From Candidatus Aquarickettsia rohweri (GTDB lineage: Bacteria > Pseudomonadota > Alphaproteobacteria > Rickettsiales > Midichloriaceae), in the NCBI RefSeq assembly GCF_003953955.1, contig NZ_RXFM01000001.1, forward strand, positions 1 to 35,498: a stretch of 35,498 nt of DNA, in the 5' to 3' direction. The notes under the pieces are model-generated. The model had not been told where the DNA came from. It ran no database searches and worked only from the letters and a program-made list of their open reading frames with translations. The translations under genes and the position numbers were made by a program. The number at the start of each line of letters is the position of its first letter. The first letter of the stretch is position 1. Positions 17,740-27,837 of the stretch are shown piece by piece.

Positions 17740-20475
17740 TTGCTAAAAATAAAAAAGTTATTAAAGGTTATTTCAATACTTGCAACGTTATTGCTTGGTA
17801 TTCATATTATTGTGATACAGTGGAATTTAAATTTCTTATTTCCACAAATACAAAATTATTTTGACCAAAACTATTCAGTAAAATTTAAGTTATATGGTGA
17901 GATAAAATTAAAAATTTTACCCTATCCAAAAGTATCAATAACAAATATTAGATATACAGATAATGAAAATATAAATGACGTTTTTATTCCAAAGGCTCAG
18001 GTTAAAATAAATTTATTTAAAATATTTAATAAAAATGAATTATTGGATTTGTATAATATTTCTTTGTACAACGCAAAAATTAAGATTGTTGATCTGGATA
18101 ATGATGAGTATTATAATATTTTAAAGCAATATATATCTAAGTCGGGAAAGCATTCTTCAAAAGTTTTTTTTAAAGATGCAGAGTTAGAATTTATAGATAA
18201 GGATACTGCTCTTTCTGTCAGAAAATTAAATAATTTAAGCTTTACTTTCAGTAACTCATATAATCATCATTTGGATTTAAATTCTACGTTTTATTTAAAT
18301 CAAGATAAATACTTTTTATATATTTCATCTGATGATCTAGATAAGGATCTAAATCCAGATGATATAACAATTTCTTTACAACATAATATGCTGCATTTTA
18401 TTACTCAACTTAGTAGGGATGCAAAGGTTAATAAATTAAGAGGAGTAGCTAATTTACACTTTCATAACCAAAAAGATAATTTGTCTTCAGATTTTAAAAA
18501 GTTAATTGGTCAACAAAATTTTAAGAAAGTCAGTGCAGATATAGAATTTGATGAGCAAAGTTTAAGAGTTAGTAATTTTACTACAAATGCCGATGATATC
18601 AATAATATATCGGGTGAAGCTAAATATTACAGAGAATCTAATATATTAGATGTAAAATTATTAATTGATAAATTAAATATAGATAAGCTTTTTAATAAGT
18701 ATTATGGTAACAATGATGAGGAAAAAATAAAATTTAATACTATTGATATATTGGATTTTTTAACGAAGAGGAATGATTTTAAGTTTTCCAAATTAATTAC
18801 ATTATCAACAAAACTGAATGTAAAAAATATTACATTAAATAATGATAATATACAAAATTTAAAATTAGATTTTAGTTCTTGGCCTTCTGTACAAACTAAA
18901 TATAGCAAAATATTAGTTAATAATCTTAGTATGTTATTACCTGGTAACACTGAAATTATTACTAATGGTATCATTAGTAATTCAACGGTGCCAACTTATA
19001 GAGGTGAGATTAATGTTATAAGTCAAAATCCAAAGGAGTATATGGATTGGAGATTTAATAAAAAGATGTCTGAAGAATTTAATAATTCTACAGTTTCAAT
19101 AAAATCTGATATAGTTTTGATGCCCTATGTCTTTCAATTATATAATACATAATTTGCATCAAAAAATACTCAATTTATTTCTAGTTTATTAGCTTTAAAT
19201 TACCCTGGAAAAGACAAATTGCAGTTATATGCTAAGATATCAGCTGATAATATTAATTTGGATGATTTTGATGTTGATGATAAGTTTGATGACATTATAT
19301 ATACTCTTTATTCAAGTGATTATGATAGTTCAGGAGAAAAATTTGATCAGAATACTAATAATCTAAATTTTTTGAGAAATCAAAAAGGATTTAAAAATAT
19401 TACATTAGAAGTTGGAAAATTAATTTTTAAAAAACAACCGTTTCATAATACACATGTTAATATAGATCTTAGCAAAGATAAGTTAAAAATTGATCATGTA
19501 AATATTAAACATAAATTTGTCAAATATTCAGGCACATTTTTACTAAATTTACCAGGTCTTAAGCCATCAATAGAAGTGGATTTGTATTTTACTGAATTAC
19601 ATGATCAATTTTTATACTTAATTTTACCTAAACAAGAAAAGTTTTATCAAAGATATAAGAGTGAGCTTGCAAGTGTAGGAAAGGAAAAAACTAATGTAAG
19701 TGATATTAATTTTTTCAGTATTGGAAATTTTAATGGAAATTTTAATTGTGTAGTAGATAAATTATATTTTAAAGACATATTATTCAATAAATTTTTATTA
19801 AAAGGGGAAGTGAAGGATAGAGATATTAATTTTAAGAATATTAGTGTAAGTGGGTTTAATGGAGAAATTAAAGCTAATGGATATATTTCAACAATAAGGC
19901 CAGTTATCATGATGAAACTTGGAGTAGGTTTAGGTAATGTTGATCCAAGTTTAATTTTAGAAAAATTATTAAATTATAAAAATTATTCAGGATATGTAAC
20001 TACAAAAGGTATTTTTTCATCTAAAGGTGTTAATTATGAAGAGATTAAGCAAAATTTAGGAGGTACATTGAATATTATTGGTAAGAATATAGTTTATAAT
20101 GGTTTAGGACTTGATGAATTAGCTGATTTGCCACAATTAAAAACAAATCTTGATTATAAATTGAAAAGATTGAATTATTATTCAAGGTATGGTGAAACTA
20201 AATTTAATGATGTGAGTGGTATAATTAATATAGAAAACTATCTTGCTCAAATAACAAATCTTAAATTAGATAATGATAGGCTAACAGGATTGAGCAGTTT
20301 AGTGTATTCATTTTTAGATAATTCATTAAGTGCTAATTCAAAATTTTCATTTATTCCAACTCAGAATAGTAGTCCTATAGTTATAGATATTACTAATTCA
20401 GGAACTTTAGCAAAGACTAAAACAACCATAAATATATCTGAACTAGAAAATTATCTCAGAAAAAATTCGGACTAA
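17740..20475 (+). pseudogene. asmA: AsmA-family protein, split by one in-frame TAA
   Basis: AsmA-family inner-membrane-anchored periplasmic proteins act in outer-membrane lipid/protein homeostasis. A TTG start gives an N-terminal membrane anchor (VISILATLLLGIHIIVIQW) followed by the characteristic GEIKLKILPYPKVSITNIRY. A TAA at 19150-19152 ends this 470-codon part. The same reading frame then continues without another stop for 441 codons (19153-20472) through AsmA-type beta-rich sequence, including LGGTLNIIGKNIVYNGLGLDEL and the C-terminal DNDRLTGL region. Total 911 codons plus the final stop is a plausible full AsmA. One point mutation explains the break. The second half could start internally at TTG 19219 but would lack the anchor. 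A sequencing error or stop readthrough cannot be excluded. Confidence 0.8.
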
Positions 20476-20517
20476 AATTGTCTAGGTATTATTAATCATA
20501 GCTATTCAATAAAAAAC

Positions 20518-20561
20518 TCACACAACTATAAATTGAGTATTACTGTTAAGATAGTGTGTGA
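20518..20561. terminator. Long-loop hairpin between asmA and the RTX-like gene
   Basis: Arms TCACACAACTAT (20518-20529) and ATAGTGTGTGA (20551-20561) pair over 11 bp with one bulged A; the loop is 21 nt. Read on the minus strand the stem is followed by GTTTTTTATT, like an intrinsic terminator, yet no minus-strand gene lies immediately upstream of it. On the plus strand there is no U-tract. It may insulate the two plus-strand genes or be a relic. Confidence 0.35.
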
Positions 20562-20611
20562 ATTTAAAATTGTAACACTAAAATTATTTTAAAAATTTTT
20601 AGAGGAGAGAT

Positions 20612-22093
20612 ATGAGTACAAATAATAAGCCTGTAGCAGCAAGTTTTATTCAAAAATTAAATGGTCAAGGGTTGGTGGATTTTCAACCATATGTATTGGA
20701 TATGGAAGATCAATTTTTCGAGTTAAAAGTTATTATCACAGAACTTCCTGATTCAAAAATTGGATCACTTATACACACCCAAGATAATAAAGCTATTGTA
20801 AAAAATAAATCGTATTCAATAGAGAAAGTAAAGTATGTTGCAAAGTCAGGAGAAGAACAGAAAGAAGTAATTTTTAGTTACTATATTGTTGATAGCCAAA
20901 GTGATAAAAGTTTAACAAAAACCGTTACCATCAATGAATTTGAGCAAAAGAAAACAGATCAGGAATCTGATTTAATAGGAACACAATATGATAATATTAT
21001 TATTGCTGATGCATATAAAGGATATAAAATATGGGGAGGTAATGATACACTTGCTGGAAATTTAGGAGAAAATATTTTTGTTATTAGCAATAGTAGTAAT
21101 CATGTTAATACTACTACCACAGAAATACGTAATTTTGAATTAAATGAAGATAAAATTGATTTATCACAATTAACTTGTGTTCAGAGTATTGGAGATTTAA
21201 AAATTGATTCTAAGGGCGCAAGTACAGAAATTACAATTAAAGAGAGTCTAATGTATCCTCAAACAATAATTCTTTCAAAAATTATTCCAAATAGTATTAA
21301 AGAGAAGTCAGATGAGATATTTATTTTCAATGCAAATAATAATGAAGTAGCATATATATGTGCCGTAGAGAAAGAAGTAGAGAGGGGTTTTTGGGATATT
21401 GAGTGGCCATCATTTGTTAAGGGAGCTAGTATATCTACGGTGGTATCAATTATATCAACAGGAATGCATATTTATAATTGTATAGTTGGTAAGTATGCAA
21501 GAAATGATGAAGTAAATAATGTACTTGATACTTCTGGTCATTTTTCAGTTCGCAGTAATAATTCTGCGTTTGAACATAAAGTGCCTATTGGTATTACTTT
21601 TGAAGAAGATAAGGATATAGATTTAATAACCTTAAAAGATTCAAATACAAATTTTGCCTATGATGGAGTTTTATCAAAAACATCATGGGTTGGTAAAAGT
21701 GATGGAATATTATTTTATGATTATGACGGCTCTAAAGTTGCTAACGACAATAAAATAGTTATGACAAGTTGGAGCAAAAATGCAAAAACAGATTTTGAGG
21801 CGTTACTTGAGAGTTTTGATAATAATAATGATAAAATTTTTGATAAAGATGATGAAAAATTTAATGAATTTTATGTATGGCAAGATAAAAACAGTAATGG
21901 TGTAGTTGATAAGGAAGAATTAAAAGCTTTAGATGAACTTGGTATTAAATCTATTAATTTTAACACTGCTGTATCAGCGAATGATGAGCAATCAGAGCAA
22001 GGAATATTAAATGTTGCTACTGTTGAATGGGAAGATGGCAAAGTAACTAAAGCTTATGATTTAGTATTTCAGGTTGAAGAAGCAGTTATTTAA
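20612..22093 (+). CDS. RTX-like secreted calcium-binding protein candidate
   Basis: 493 aa, GAGGAGA ribosome site just before the ATG. The region 35-110 resembles a cadherin/VCBS-type beta domain (ITELPDSKIGSL ... FSYYIVDSQ). At 140-158 a single degenerate RTX block, IWGGNDTLAGNLGENIFVIS, is followed by FELNEDKIDLSQL, as at the C-terminal edge of RTX modules. A hydrophobic segment lies at 270-293 (GASISTVVSIISTGMHIYNC). The C-terminal 350-450 matches the region common in large RTX proteins (SWVGKSDGILFYDYDG; FEALLESFDNNNDKIFD; YVWQDKNSNGVVDKEELKAL), with two EF-hand-like loops at D403-D414 and D425-E436. There is no Sec signal, consistent with type I secretion, but no secretion genes are nearby. 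Function unknown; adhesin or effector is inference. Confidence 0.75.
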   Translation: MSTNNKPVAASFIQKLNGQGLVDFQPYVLDMEDQFFELKVIITELPDSKIGSLIHTQDNKAIVKNKSYSIEKVKYVAKSGEEQKEVIFSYYIVDSQSDKSLTKTVTINEFEQKKTDQESDLIGTQYDNIIIADAYKGYKIWGGNDTLAGNLGENIFVISNSSNHVNTTTTEIRNFELNEDKIDLSQLTCVQSIGDLKIDSKGASTEITIKESLMYPQTIILSKIIPNSIKEKSDEIFIFNANNNEVAYICAVEKEVERGFWDIEWPSFVKGASISTVVSIISTGMHIYNCIVGKYARNDEVNNVLDTSGHFSVRSNNSAFEHKVPIGITFEEDKDIDLITLKDSNTNFAYDGVLSKTSWVGKSDGILFYDYDGSKVANDNKIVMTSWSKNAKTDFEALLESFDNNNDKIFDKDDEKFNEFYVWQDKNSNGVVDKEELKALDELGIKSINFNTAVSANDEQSEQGILNVATVEWEDGKVTKAYDLVFQVEEAVI

Positions 22094-22112
22094 TTAGTTA
22101 ATCAATTATGTG

Positions 22113-22141
22113 TTGCGGGAGCTAAATATCTGCTCTCGCAA
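22113..22141 (+). terminator. Hairpin after the RTX-like gene
   Basis: TTGCGGGAGC (22113-22122) and GCTCTCGCAA (22132-22141) form a 10-bp stem with one G-U pair and a 9-nt loop, 20 bases after the stop. The stem is GC-rich against an AT-rich background. The downstream TAATTC is a poor U-tract, so termination may be weak or the hairpin may protect the mRNA 3' end. Confidence 0.55.
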
Positions 22142-22221
22142 TAATTCAAAGATTTATATTGATTGTTATTGTTTATGATGTTTCAATAATTTAATAAATA
22201 AGATTTATTAAGCTAGTGGGT

Positions 22222-22623
22222 ATGATAAATTATCAAAATATAAAAGATCTATTTTCTAATTTAGAAAATAATAATTCAGCTGAATTTTTTAAAAATGTTG
22301 CAGATAATGTTGAATGGAAAGTTATGGGGCAACACCCTCTTGGAGGACTTTATAACAGTAAAGAATCTTTTTTAGAAAGTACATTTCATAGATTAAATAA
22401 GATTTTAAAAGATGGAGTTATATTAAAAGTTAATGATATTTTTATTGATGAAAGAAAAAATGTTGCAATTGTCGAGATGGATTCTATTTCCATTGCTAAG
22501 GATGGTAAGCCGTTTGATAATATTTATTGTTGGATAGTACATTTTAATGATCAAGTAATTACAAAAGTTCATGCATATGTAGATTCCGCGCTTGTTAAGC
22601 AACTAATTGAAGAAAATGAGTAG
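22222..22623 (+). CDS. SnoaL-like / NTF2-fold protein
   Basis: 133 aa if started at ATG 22222 (a GTG six bases upstream is in frame). The pattern EFFKNVADNVEWKVMGQHPLG, then GLYNSKESFLES and a late DNIYCWIVHFNDQVITKVHAYVD, is typical of SnoaL-like polyketide cyclase/ketosteroid isomerase-fold proteins, which form a small cone-shaped pocket. The actual substrate cannot be told from sequence. It is a stand-alone gene between the RTX-like gene and groESL, cytosolic, with no signal peptide. Confidence 0.7.
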   Translation: MINYQNIKDLFSNLENNNSAEFFKNVADNVEWKVMGQHPLGGLYNSKESFLESTFHRLNKILKDGVILKVNDIFIDERKNVAIVEMDSISIAKDGKPFDNIYCWIVHFNDQVITKVHAYVDSALVKQLIEENE

Positions 22624-22658
22624 ATAAATTTATTATTATATTAAAATTTTACTTTCAA

Positions 22659-22689
22659 CCCCTTGAAATATAATAAATAGCATATATAT
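22659..22689 (+). promoter_or_regulatory. Heat-shock (RpoH-type) promoter for groESL
   Basis: CCCCTTGAAA at 22659-22668 matches the CCCTTGAA -35 element of RpoH promoters. A degenerate -10-like GCATATATAT lies 11 bases further on (22680-22689); compare the CCCCATnTA consensus. It is about 40 bp upstream of the groES ATG. No CIRCE inverted repeat is seen, so RpoH rather than HrcA control is inferred. Confidence 0.55.
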
Positions 22690-22729
22690 CAATTTCATAT
22701 TTATAAGTTAATTATTTTTCGAGGTAAAA

Positions 22730-23014
22730 ATGAATTTTCAACCATTACATGACAGAGTACTAGTTGAGAGACTAGAACAAGAAAATAAAACTGAGAGTGG
22801 AATTATTATTCCTGATACAGCTAAAGAAAAGCCAATGCAGGGAAAAGTAATAGCTGCTGGCAAAGGTATTAAAGATGAAAAGGGCAATGTTTCTCCTTTA
22901 GATGTAAAAGTAGGTGATAAGATTTTATTTGCTAAATGGGGTGGTACAGAAGTCAAACTTGAAGGTAAAGAATATCTTATTATGAAAGAATCGGATATCT
23001 TAGGAATAGTTTAA
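22730..23014 (+). CDS. groES: Co-chaperonin GroES
   Basis: 94-aa Hsp10 that caps the GroEL cavity during ATP-driven folding. It begins [20 protein letters not shown], has the mobile loop ([16 protein letters not shown]), GKVIAAGKG and the C-terminal [13 protein letters not shown]. The ribosome site CGAGG lies just upstream. It is co-transcribed with groEL, which starts 21 bases after its stop. Confidence 0.97.
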   Translation: MNFQPLHDRVLVERLEQENKTESGIIIPDTAKEKPMQGKVIAAGKGIKDEKGNVSPLDVKVGDKILFAKWGGTEVKLEGKEYLIMKESDILGIV

Positions 23015-23035
23015 TAATTAAAATAGGAGTTTAAA

Positions 23036-24697
23036 ATGACAGCTAAAACAATTGATAAAGGAACAAAAGCTAGAGATAAGTTATTAAGAGGTATTAGAGT
23101 TGCTGCTGATACAGTTAGTGTTACACTTGGTCCAAGAGGAAGGAATGTAATAATTGAAAAATCATTTGGGGCACCTAAAATTACTAAGGATGGTGTATCT
23201 GTTGCAAAAGAAATTGAATTAGAGGATAAAGTAGAAAATTTAGGTGTACAAGTGTTAAAGGAAGCAGCTAATAAAACAAATGATAGAGCGGGTGATGGCA
23301 CCACAACAACAATTGTACTTGGCGAATCAATTGCCAGAGAAGGTGTAAAAGCAGTTACAGCTGGTATGAATCCAATGGATTTAAAAAGAGGAATTGAAGC
23401 TGCAAGTGAAAAAGTTCTAGCAGAAATTAAAAAAAGGTCTCGTAATATATCTTCATCTGCTGAAATTGCTCAGGTTGCTACTATCTCTGCAAATGGTGAT
23501 TCAGATATTGGTACAAAAATAGCGAAAGCATTTGAAAAAGTTGGAAAAGACGGAGTTATTACTGTTGAAGAAGCAAATAAAAGCGATGCATTTGAAGTGG
23601 ATGTTGTTGAAGGTATGAATTTCGATAGAGGATATATTTCACCATATTTTGTTACAAATTCAGAAAAAATGACATGTGAGTTGGAAGATGCTTATATATT
23701 AGTATTTGAAAAGAAAATCAGCAATTTACAGCAAATGTTAAAACTTCTTGAAGAAGTAGTTCAATCTTCAAAGCCACTTTTAATTATAGCAGAAGATATT
23801 GAAGGTGAAGCATTAGCAACTTTAATTGTCAACAAATTAAGGGGTGGCTTAAAAATTGCAGCTGTCAAAGCTCCAGGTTTCGGAGATAGACGCAAATCAA
23901 TGCTTGAAGACATATCAATATTAACTGGTGCTCAATTAATTAGTGAGGATTTAGGTCATAAATTAGAGAATGTTACTTTAAGTGATCTTGGAACTGCAAA
24001 GAAAGTTCTGATTTCAAAGGATGATACTACTATAGTAAATGGAGCAGGTGAAAAATCTAATATTAAAGCTCGTTGTGATCAAATTAAATCTCAAATTGCT
24101 GAAACAACATCTGATTATGATAAGGAAAAGCTTGAAGAAAGGCTTGCTAAATTAGCTGGTGGTGTTGCAGTGTTAAAGGTTGGTGGTATTACGGAAGTTG
24201 AAGTTAAAGAAAAGAAAGATAGAGTGGAAGATGCTTACCATGCGACTAAAGCAGCAATAGCTGAAGGAATAGTACCAGGTGGAGGTAGTACATTATTATA
24301 TGCTTCTAAAATTCTTGAAGGTATGAAAGGTAAAAATCCAGATGAAACAGTGGGGATTGAAATTGTCAAAAAAACTTTATCAGCTCCAATTCGTAAAATT
24401 CTTGAAAATGCTGGATTAGAAAGTGCATTGATAGTTGAGAAACTTTTAGAAAAGAATAATTCTACAATGACTTATGATGCTCAAAATCACGAGGTTGTTG
24501 ATGCTTTCAAAAAAGGTATTGTAGATCCTACAAAAGTCGTGAGAAATGCTCTTCAAAGTGCCGCATCTGTTGCATCATTATTGGTTACTACTGAAACTAC
24601 AGTTTGTGATACACCAAACAAAAAAGATGATTCCATGCCAGCAGGTGGTGGTATGCCGATGGGTGGTATGGGAGGAATGGGTGGTATGGGAATGTAA
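23036..24697 (+). CDS. groEL: Chaperonin GroEL
   Basis: 553-aa Hsp60 forming the double-ring folding chamber. ATP-site motifs [10 protein letters not shown] and [10 protein letters not shown] are intact. The apical domain and the signature [15 protein letters not shown] are also present, and the C-terminus is the flexible GGM tail ([16 protein letters not shown]). AGGAG precedes the ATG. Second gene of the groESL operon, ending at an intrinsic terminator. Confidence 0.97.
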   Translation: MTAKTIDKGTKARDKLLRGIRVAADTVSVTLGPRGRNVIIEKSFGAPKITKDGVSVAKEIELEDKVENLGVQVLKEAANKTNDRAGDGTTTTIVLGESIAREGVKAVTAGMNPMDLKRGIEAASEKVLAEIKKRSRNISSSAEIAQVATISANGDSDIGTKIAKAFEKVGKDGVITVEEANKSDAFEVDVVEGMNFDRGYISPYFVTNSEKMTCELEDAYILVFEKKISNLQQMLKLLEEVVQSSKPLLIIAEDIEGEALATLIVNKLRGGLKIAAVKAPGFGDRRKSMLEDISILTGAQLISEDLGHKLENVTLSDLGTAKKVLISKDDTTIVNGAGEKSNIKARCDQIKSQIAETTSDYDKEKLEERLAKLAGGVAVLKVGGITEVEVKEKKDRVEDAYHATKAAIAEGIVPGGGSTLLYASKILEGMKGKNPDETVGIEIVKKTLSAPIRKILENAGLESALIVEKLLEKNNSTMTYDAQNHEVVDAFKKGIVDPTKVVRNALQSAASVASLLVTTETTVCDTPNKKDDSMPAGGGMPMGGMGGMGGMGM

Positions 24698-24741
24698 TTT
24701 CCATAATCTCTCATTATATCAAAATTTTATTCTAATACTAG

Positions 24742-24777
24742 AAAGCTTCAGGACTGTTTCTTGGAGCTTTTTTATTT
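24742..24777 (+). terminator. Intrinsic terminator of groESL
   Basis: AAAGCTTCAGGA (24742-24753) pairs along its whole length with TCTTGGAGCTTT (24759-24770), with two G-U pairs and a 5-nt loop, and runs into TTTTTTATTTTAT. Classic stem plus U-tract 45 bases after the groEL stop; it separates groESL from secA. Confidence 0.85.
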
Positions 24778-24886
24778 TATAATTTATAGAAAAATCTAGA
24801 TTGCATAATATCTCAAGATATTTTAATATCAGCACATAAATCATTACTATTGTTGTAATAAATTTTAAAAACTTTAAAATAAAATA

Positions 24887-27421
24887 ATGTTAAAATATAT
24901 AGCTAGGAAAATTTTTGGTAATAGAACTGACAAGATAGTGAAGTCTCTAAAACCAATTTTAAATGAAGTAAATAAATTAGAAGAAAAAATAAGTATTCTT
25001 TCAGATAATGAACTTAAGGCAAAAACCCTGGAATTCAAAGAAAAGTTAAAAAAAGGTGCATCTATAGATAGCATAACTTCAGAGGCATTTGCTGTTGTAA
25101 GAGAAACAGCAAAAAGAGTTTTGGGGGAAAGACATTATGATGTTCAGATTTTAGGGGGGTTAGTATTACATAAAGGAATGATCTCTGAAATGAAAACTGG
25201 TGAAGGAAAAACTTTAGTTTCTTCATTGCCAGCTTACTTAAATTCTTTAACAGGAAAAGGAGTTCATATTGTAACGGTAAATGATTATTTAGCTAAAAGA
25301 GACTCTGAATGGATGGGTAAAATATATAAATTTCATGATTTAAGTGTTGGATGCTTAGTTAATGATACACCTGAGGAAGAAAGAAAAAAAGTATATCAAT
25401 GTGATATTGTTTATGGGACTAATAATGAATTTGGCTTTGATTATTTAAGAGATAATTTAAAGCATAATATTAAATCACTCGTTCAAAGAGAGTTTAATTT
25501 TGCAATTATAGATGAAGTAGATAGTATTCTAATTGATGAAGCAAGAACACCATTAATTATATCTGGACCATCATTTAGTAGCACCGAATTATATGTGAAA
25601 ATAAATAATATAGCATCAATTTTACACGATGATGAATATGAATTAGATGAGAAGAACAAGACAGTTTTGCTTACTGATAAAGGTAATGAGCGATGTGAAA
25701 AGTTAATAAAGGACATGGGGTTAATCAAAAAGGATAGCAGTTTATATGATATTGAGAATATGGATGTTGTACACCATTTAAACCAAGCAATAAAAGCTCA
25801 TAAAATTTTTAAATTAGACACTGATTACATCGTTAAAGAAGGTAAGGTTTTAATTATTGATGAATTTACTGGTAGAATTATGGATGGAAGAAGGTATTCT
25901 GAAGGCCTTCATCAAGCCATTGAGGCAAAAGAAAATGTTTCAATTCAACAAGAAAATCAAACACTAGCTTCTATAACTTTTCAAAATTATTTTAGAATGT
26001 ATCCAAAGTTATCTGGTATGACTGGTACGGCTATAACTGAGGCTCAAGAATTTTTAAGTATTTATAATCTTGAAGTAGTTCAAATTCCTACGAATATTCC
26101 TGTTACAAGAGTTGATGAGCATGATGTGATATATAAGATAGAGGATGCTAAGAATAATGCAATAATTTCTGAAGTTGAAAAAGTACATAGTAAAAAACAA
26201 CCTATTTTAATAGGAACTGTAAGCATTGAGAAATCAGAATTAATTTCAAAGCTTTTAAAGAAAAAAGGGATTAAGCATAAAGTTTTAAATGCAAAATTTC
26301 ATGAACAAGAGGCTGAAATAATTGCACTTGCAGGTCAGCTTGGAGCAGTGACAATAGCTACTAATATGGCAGGAAGAGGCACTGATATAAAATTAGGAGG
26401 TAATGAAGAAGTAGTAATTAAAGAAAAATTAGGAGAAAAAAATTTAAATGAGAGGGAAATTGATAAAATTAAGCAACAAGTTGAATCTGATAGAAAAAAA
26501 GTGTTAGACATAGGAGGCTTATTTGTTATTGGAACTGAAAGGCATGAATCTAGAAGAATTGACAATCAATTGCGCGGAAGATCTGGAAGACAAGGAGATG
26601 CTGGTAGAACAAAATTCTTTTTATCCTTAGAAGATGATTTAATGAGAATTTTTGGTTCAGTTAAAATAGGTAATTTTTTAGGTAAGTTAGGTCTTAAAGA
26701 TGATGAGGCTATTGAGCATCCATGGATTAATAAATCTTTAGCAAAAGCTCAACAAAAAGTTGAATCTAGGAACTATGAGATTAGAAAAAATTTGTTAAAA
26801 TTTGATGATGTCATGAATGAACAAAGAAAGGTTATTTATGAGCAAAGAATTCAAATAATGAAAGAGCAAAAATTTGACGATATTTTAATTGATAAAGTTC
26901 ATATACATAATAAATACTTAATCGATAAATTTGTACCTGATAAATCATATAAAGAAGAATGGCAAATAAAAGAGTTAATCCATGAAATTCATAGAATTTA
27001 TAACATAAATTTAGTTATTAATGATGATTTAAGTAAAAAAGATATATTAAAAAATTTAAATGATGAGACGTCAAAAATCTTCAAAGTCAAGAAAGATGAA
27101 TTCGGTGAAGATATTTTTAATGAGGCTTTAAAAAGAATATTTTTGTTGACTTTAGATCAGCTATGGAAAGAACACCTAAATGCTTTAGATAGGTTGAAAG
27201 CAGGCATAAATTTAAGAGCATATGGACAAAAAGATCCTTTAAATGAATATAAATTTGAGGCATTTAAATTATTTGAAGATATGTTTTTAGAGTTAGATGA
27301 AAATATTATAATTACATGTGCTAAAATTCAGATATCACATGAACTTGGTGATATGGATAATTTAGACTCAAGTGATAATGTATTTGAAACGAAAAAAGAT
27401 TATAACTTATTATCTGGTTAA
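24887..27421 (+). CDS. secA: Preprotein translocase ATPase SecA (C-terminal tail cut off)
   Basis: 844-aa motor that drives preproteins through SecYEG. Walker A G105-EGKT, DEVD box D209-D212 (DEVDSILIDEART), the SGMTGTA motif, GRGTDIKLGG and the RGRSGRQGD arginine finger region are all present, as are the helical scaffold and wing domains. A TAA at 27419-27421 ends the protein at DYNLLSG, before the usual C-terminal linker and zinc-binding motif, which lie in the same frame just downstream. The catalytic core is complete, so it should still translocate. Loss of the SecB/lipid-binding tail would be the consequence if the stop is not read through. Confidence 0.95.
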   Translation: MLKYIARKIFGNRTDKIVKSLKPILNEVNKLEEKISILSDNELKAKTLEFKEKLKKGASIDSITSEAFAVVRETAKRVLGERHYDVQILGGLVLHKGMISEMKTGEGKTLVSSLPAYLNSLTGKGVHIVTVNDYLAKRDSEWMGKIYKFHDLSVGCLVNDTPEEERKKVYQCDIVYGTNNEFGFDYLRDNLKHNIKSLVQREFNFAIIDEVDSILIDEARTPLIISGPSFSSTELYVKINNIASILHDDEYELDEKNKTVLLTDKGNERCEKLIKDMGLIKKDSSLYDIENMDVVHHLNQAIKAHKIFKLDTDYIVKEGKVLIIDEFTGRIMDGRRYSEGLHQAIEAKENVSIQQENQTLASITFQNYFRMYPKLSGMTGTAITEAQEFLSIYNLEVVQIPTNIPVTRVDEHDVIYKIEDAKNNAIISEVEKVHSKKQPILIGTVSIEKSELISKLLKKKGIKHKVLNAKFHEQEAEIIALAGQLGAVTIATNMAGRGTDIKLGGNEEVVIKEKLGEKNLNEREIDKIKQQVESDRKKVLDIGGLFVIGTERHESRRIDNQLRGRSGRQGDAGRTKFFLSLEDDLMRIFGSVKIGNFLGKLGLKDDEAIEHPWINKSLAKAQQKVESRNYEIRKNLLKFDDVMNEQRKVIYEQRIQIMKEQKFDDILIDKVHIHNKYLIDKFVPDKSYKEEWQIKELIHEIHRIYNINLVINDDLSKKDILKNLNDETSKIFKVKKDEFGEDIFNEALKRIFLLTLDQLWKEHLNALDRLKAGINLRAYGQKDPLNEYKFEAFKLFEDMFLELDENIIITCAKIQISHELGDMDNLDSSDNVFETKKDYNLLSG

Positions 27422-27580
27422 AAAAAGTCAGGAGGTAATGTAAAAACGCCTAATGTAGTCAATAATAAATTTGAAATGGATCCTAAAAATCCAGCTACTT
27501 GGGGTAAAATTTCTAGAAATGCATTATGTCCATGTGGCTCAAGTAAAAAATATAAATACTGTCATGGTAGCATAATATGA
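27422..27580 (+). pseudogene. Detached SecA C-terminal zinc-binding tail
   Basis: Directly after the secA TAA and in the same frame, 52 codons read [20 protein letters not shown], then [20 protein letters not shown] and KYKYCHG, ending at TGA 27578-27580. This is the SecA tail: linker plus the CxCx8CH zinc motif that binds SecB and phospholipid. Counted from the secA ATG the whole frame is 898 codons including the final stop. The conserved motif is undamaged, so the nonsense change is recent or is sometimes read through. AGGAGG followed by ATG-TAA just after the stop is in another frame and looks fortuitous. Confidence 0.85.
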
Positions 27581-27778
27581 ATTTAATCACTAATAAGCAG
27601 GTTTATAAGAAAAGCTATTGATGATATTAAGTAATAGGAAATAGTCAATAACAGAACCGAATATTCAACAATAAAATTACTCAACAATATTAGAGTCAAA
27701 AGGCGGCTGTGATCCATGCTTGATTTTAAATGCTTCACATTTACTTATAGGTGTTTTAGGTCTTGAAACTATGATAAT

Positions 27779-27816
27779 ATTTGCTATAAATCAATCTTTT
27801 TGGATTTATAGCAAAT
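27779..27816. terminator. Perfect 14-bp hairpin between convergent secA and patatin genes
   Basis: ATTTGCTATAAATC (27779-27792) and GATTTATAGCAAAT (27803-27816) are perfect complements with a 10-nt loop containing TTTTT. It lies between two convergent genes, 22 bases past the patatin stop, where a bidirectional transcription end is expected. Neither side has a good U-tract. Confidence 0.5.
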
Positions 27817-27837
27817 AAAGTTCATTATAATAAAATC

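Noticed and set aside
22624-22729. A CIRCE operator upstream of groESL.
   Set aside because: No TTAGCACTC/GAGTGCTAA inverted repeat is present between the preceding stop and groES.
3337-27421. TAA reassigned to a sense codon, because three genes have in-frame TAA.
   Set aside because: TAA is the normal terminator of many intact genes here (for example pccA, groES, groEL, cydA, ubiE) at their expected C-termini. Pseudogenisation, base error or leaky readthrough is more likely.
27431-27442. AGGAGG followed by ATG, as a start for a separate small protein carrying the SecA tail.
   Set aside because: That ATG is followed immediately by TAA and is not in the tail's frame, so the match is fortuitous.
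27677-27790. Short minus-strand frame (IIIVSRPKTPISKCEAFKIK) downstream of the patatin gene.
   Set aside because: Only about 37 codons between stops, no start codon or ribosome site; may be a gene scrap but I cannot support it.
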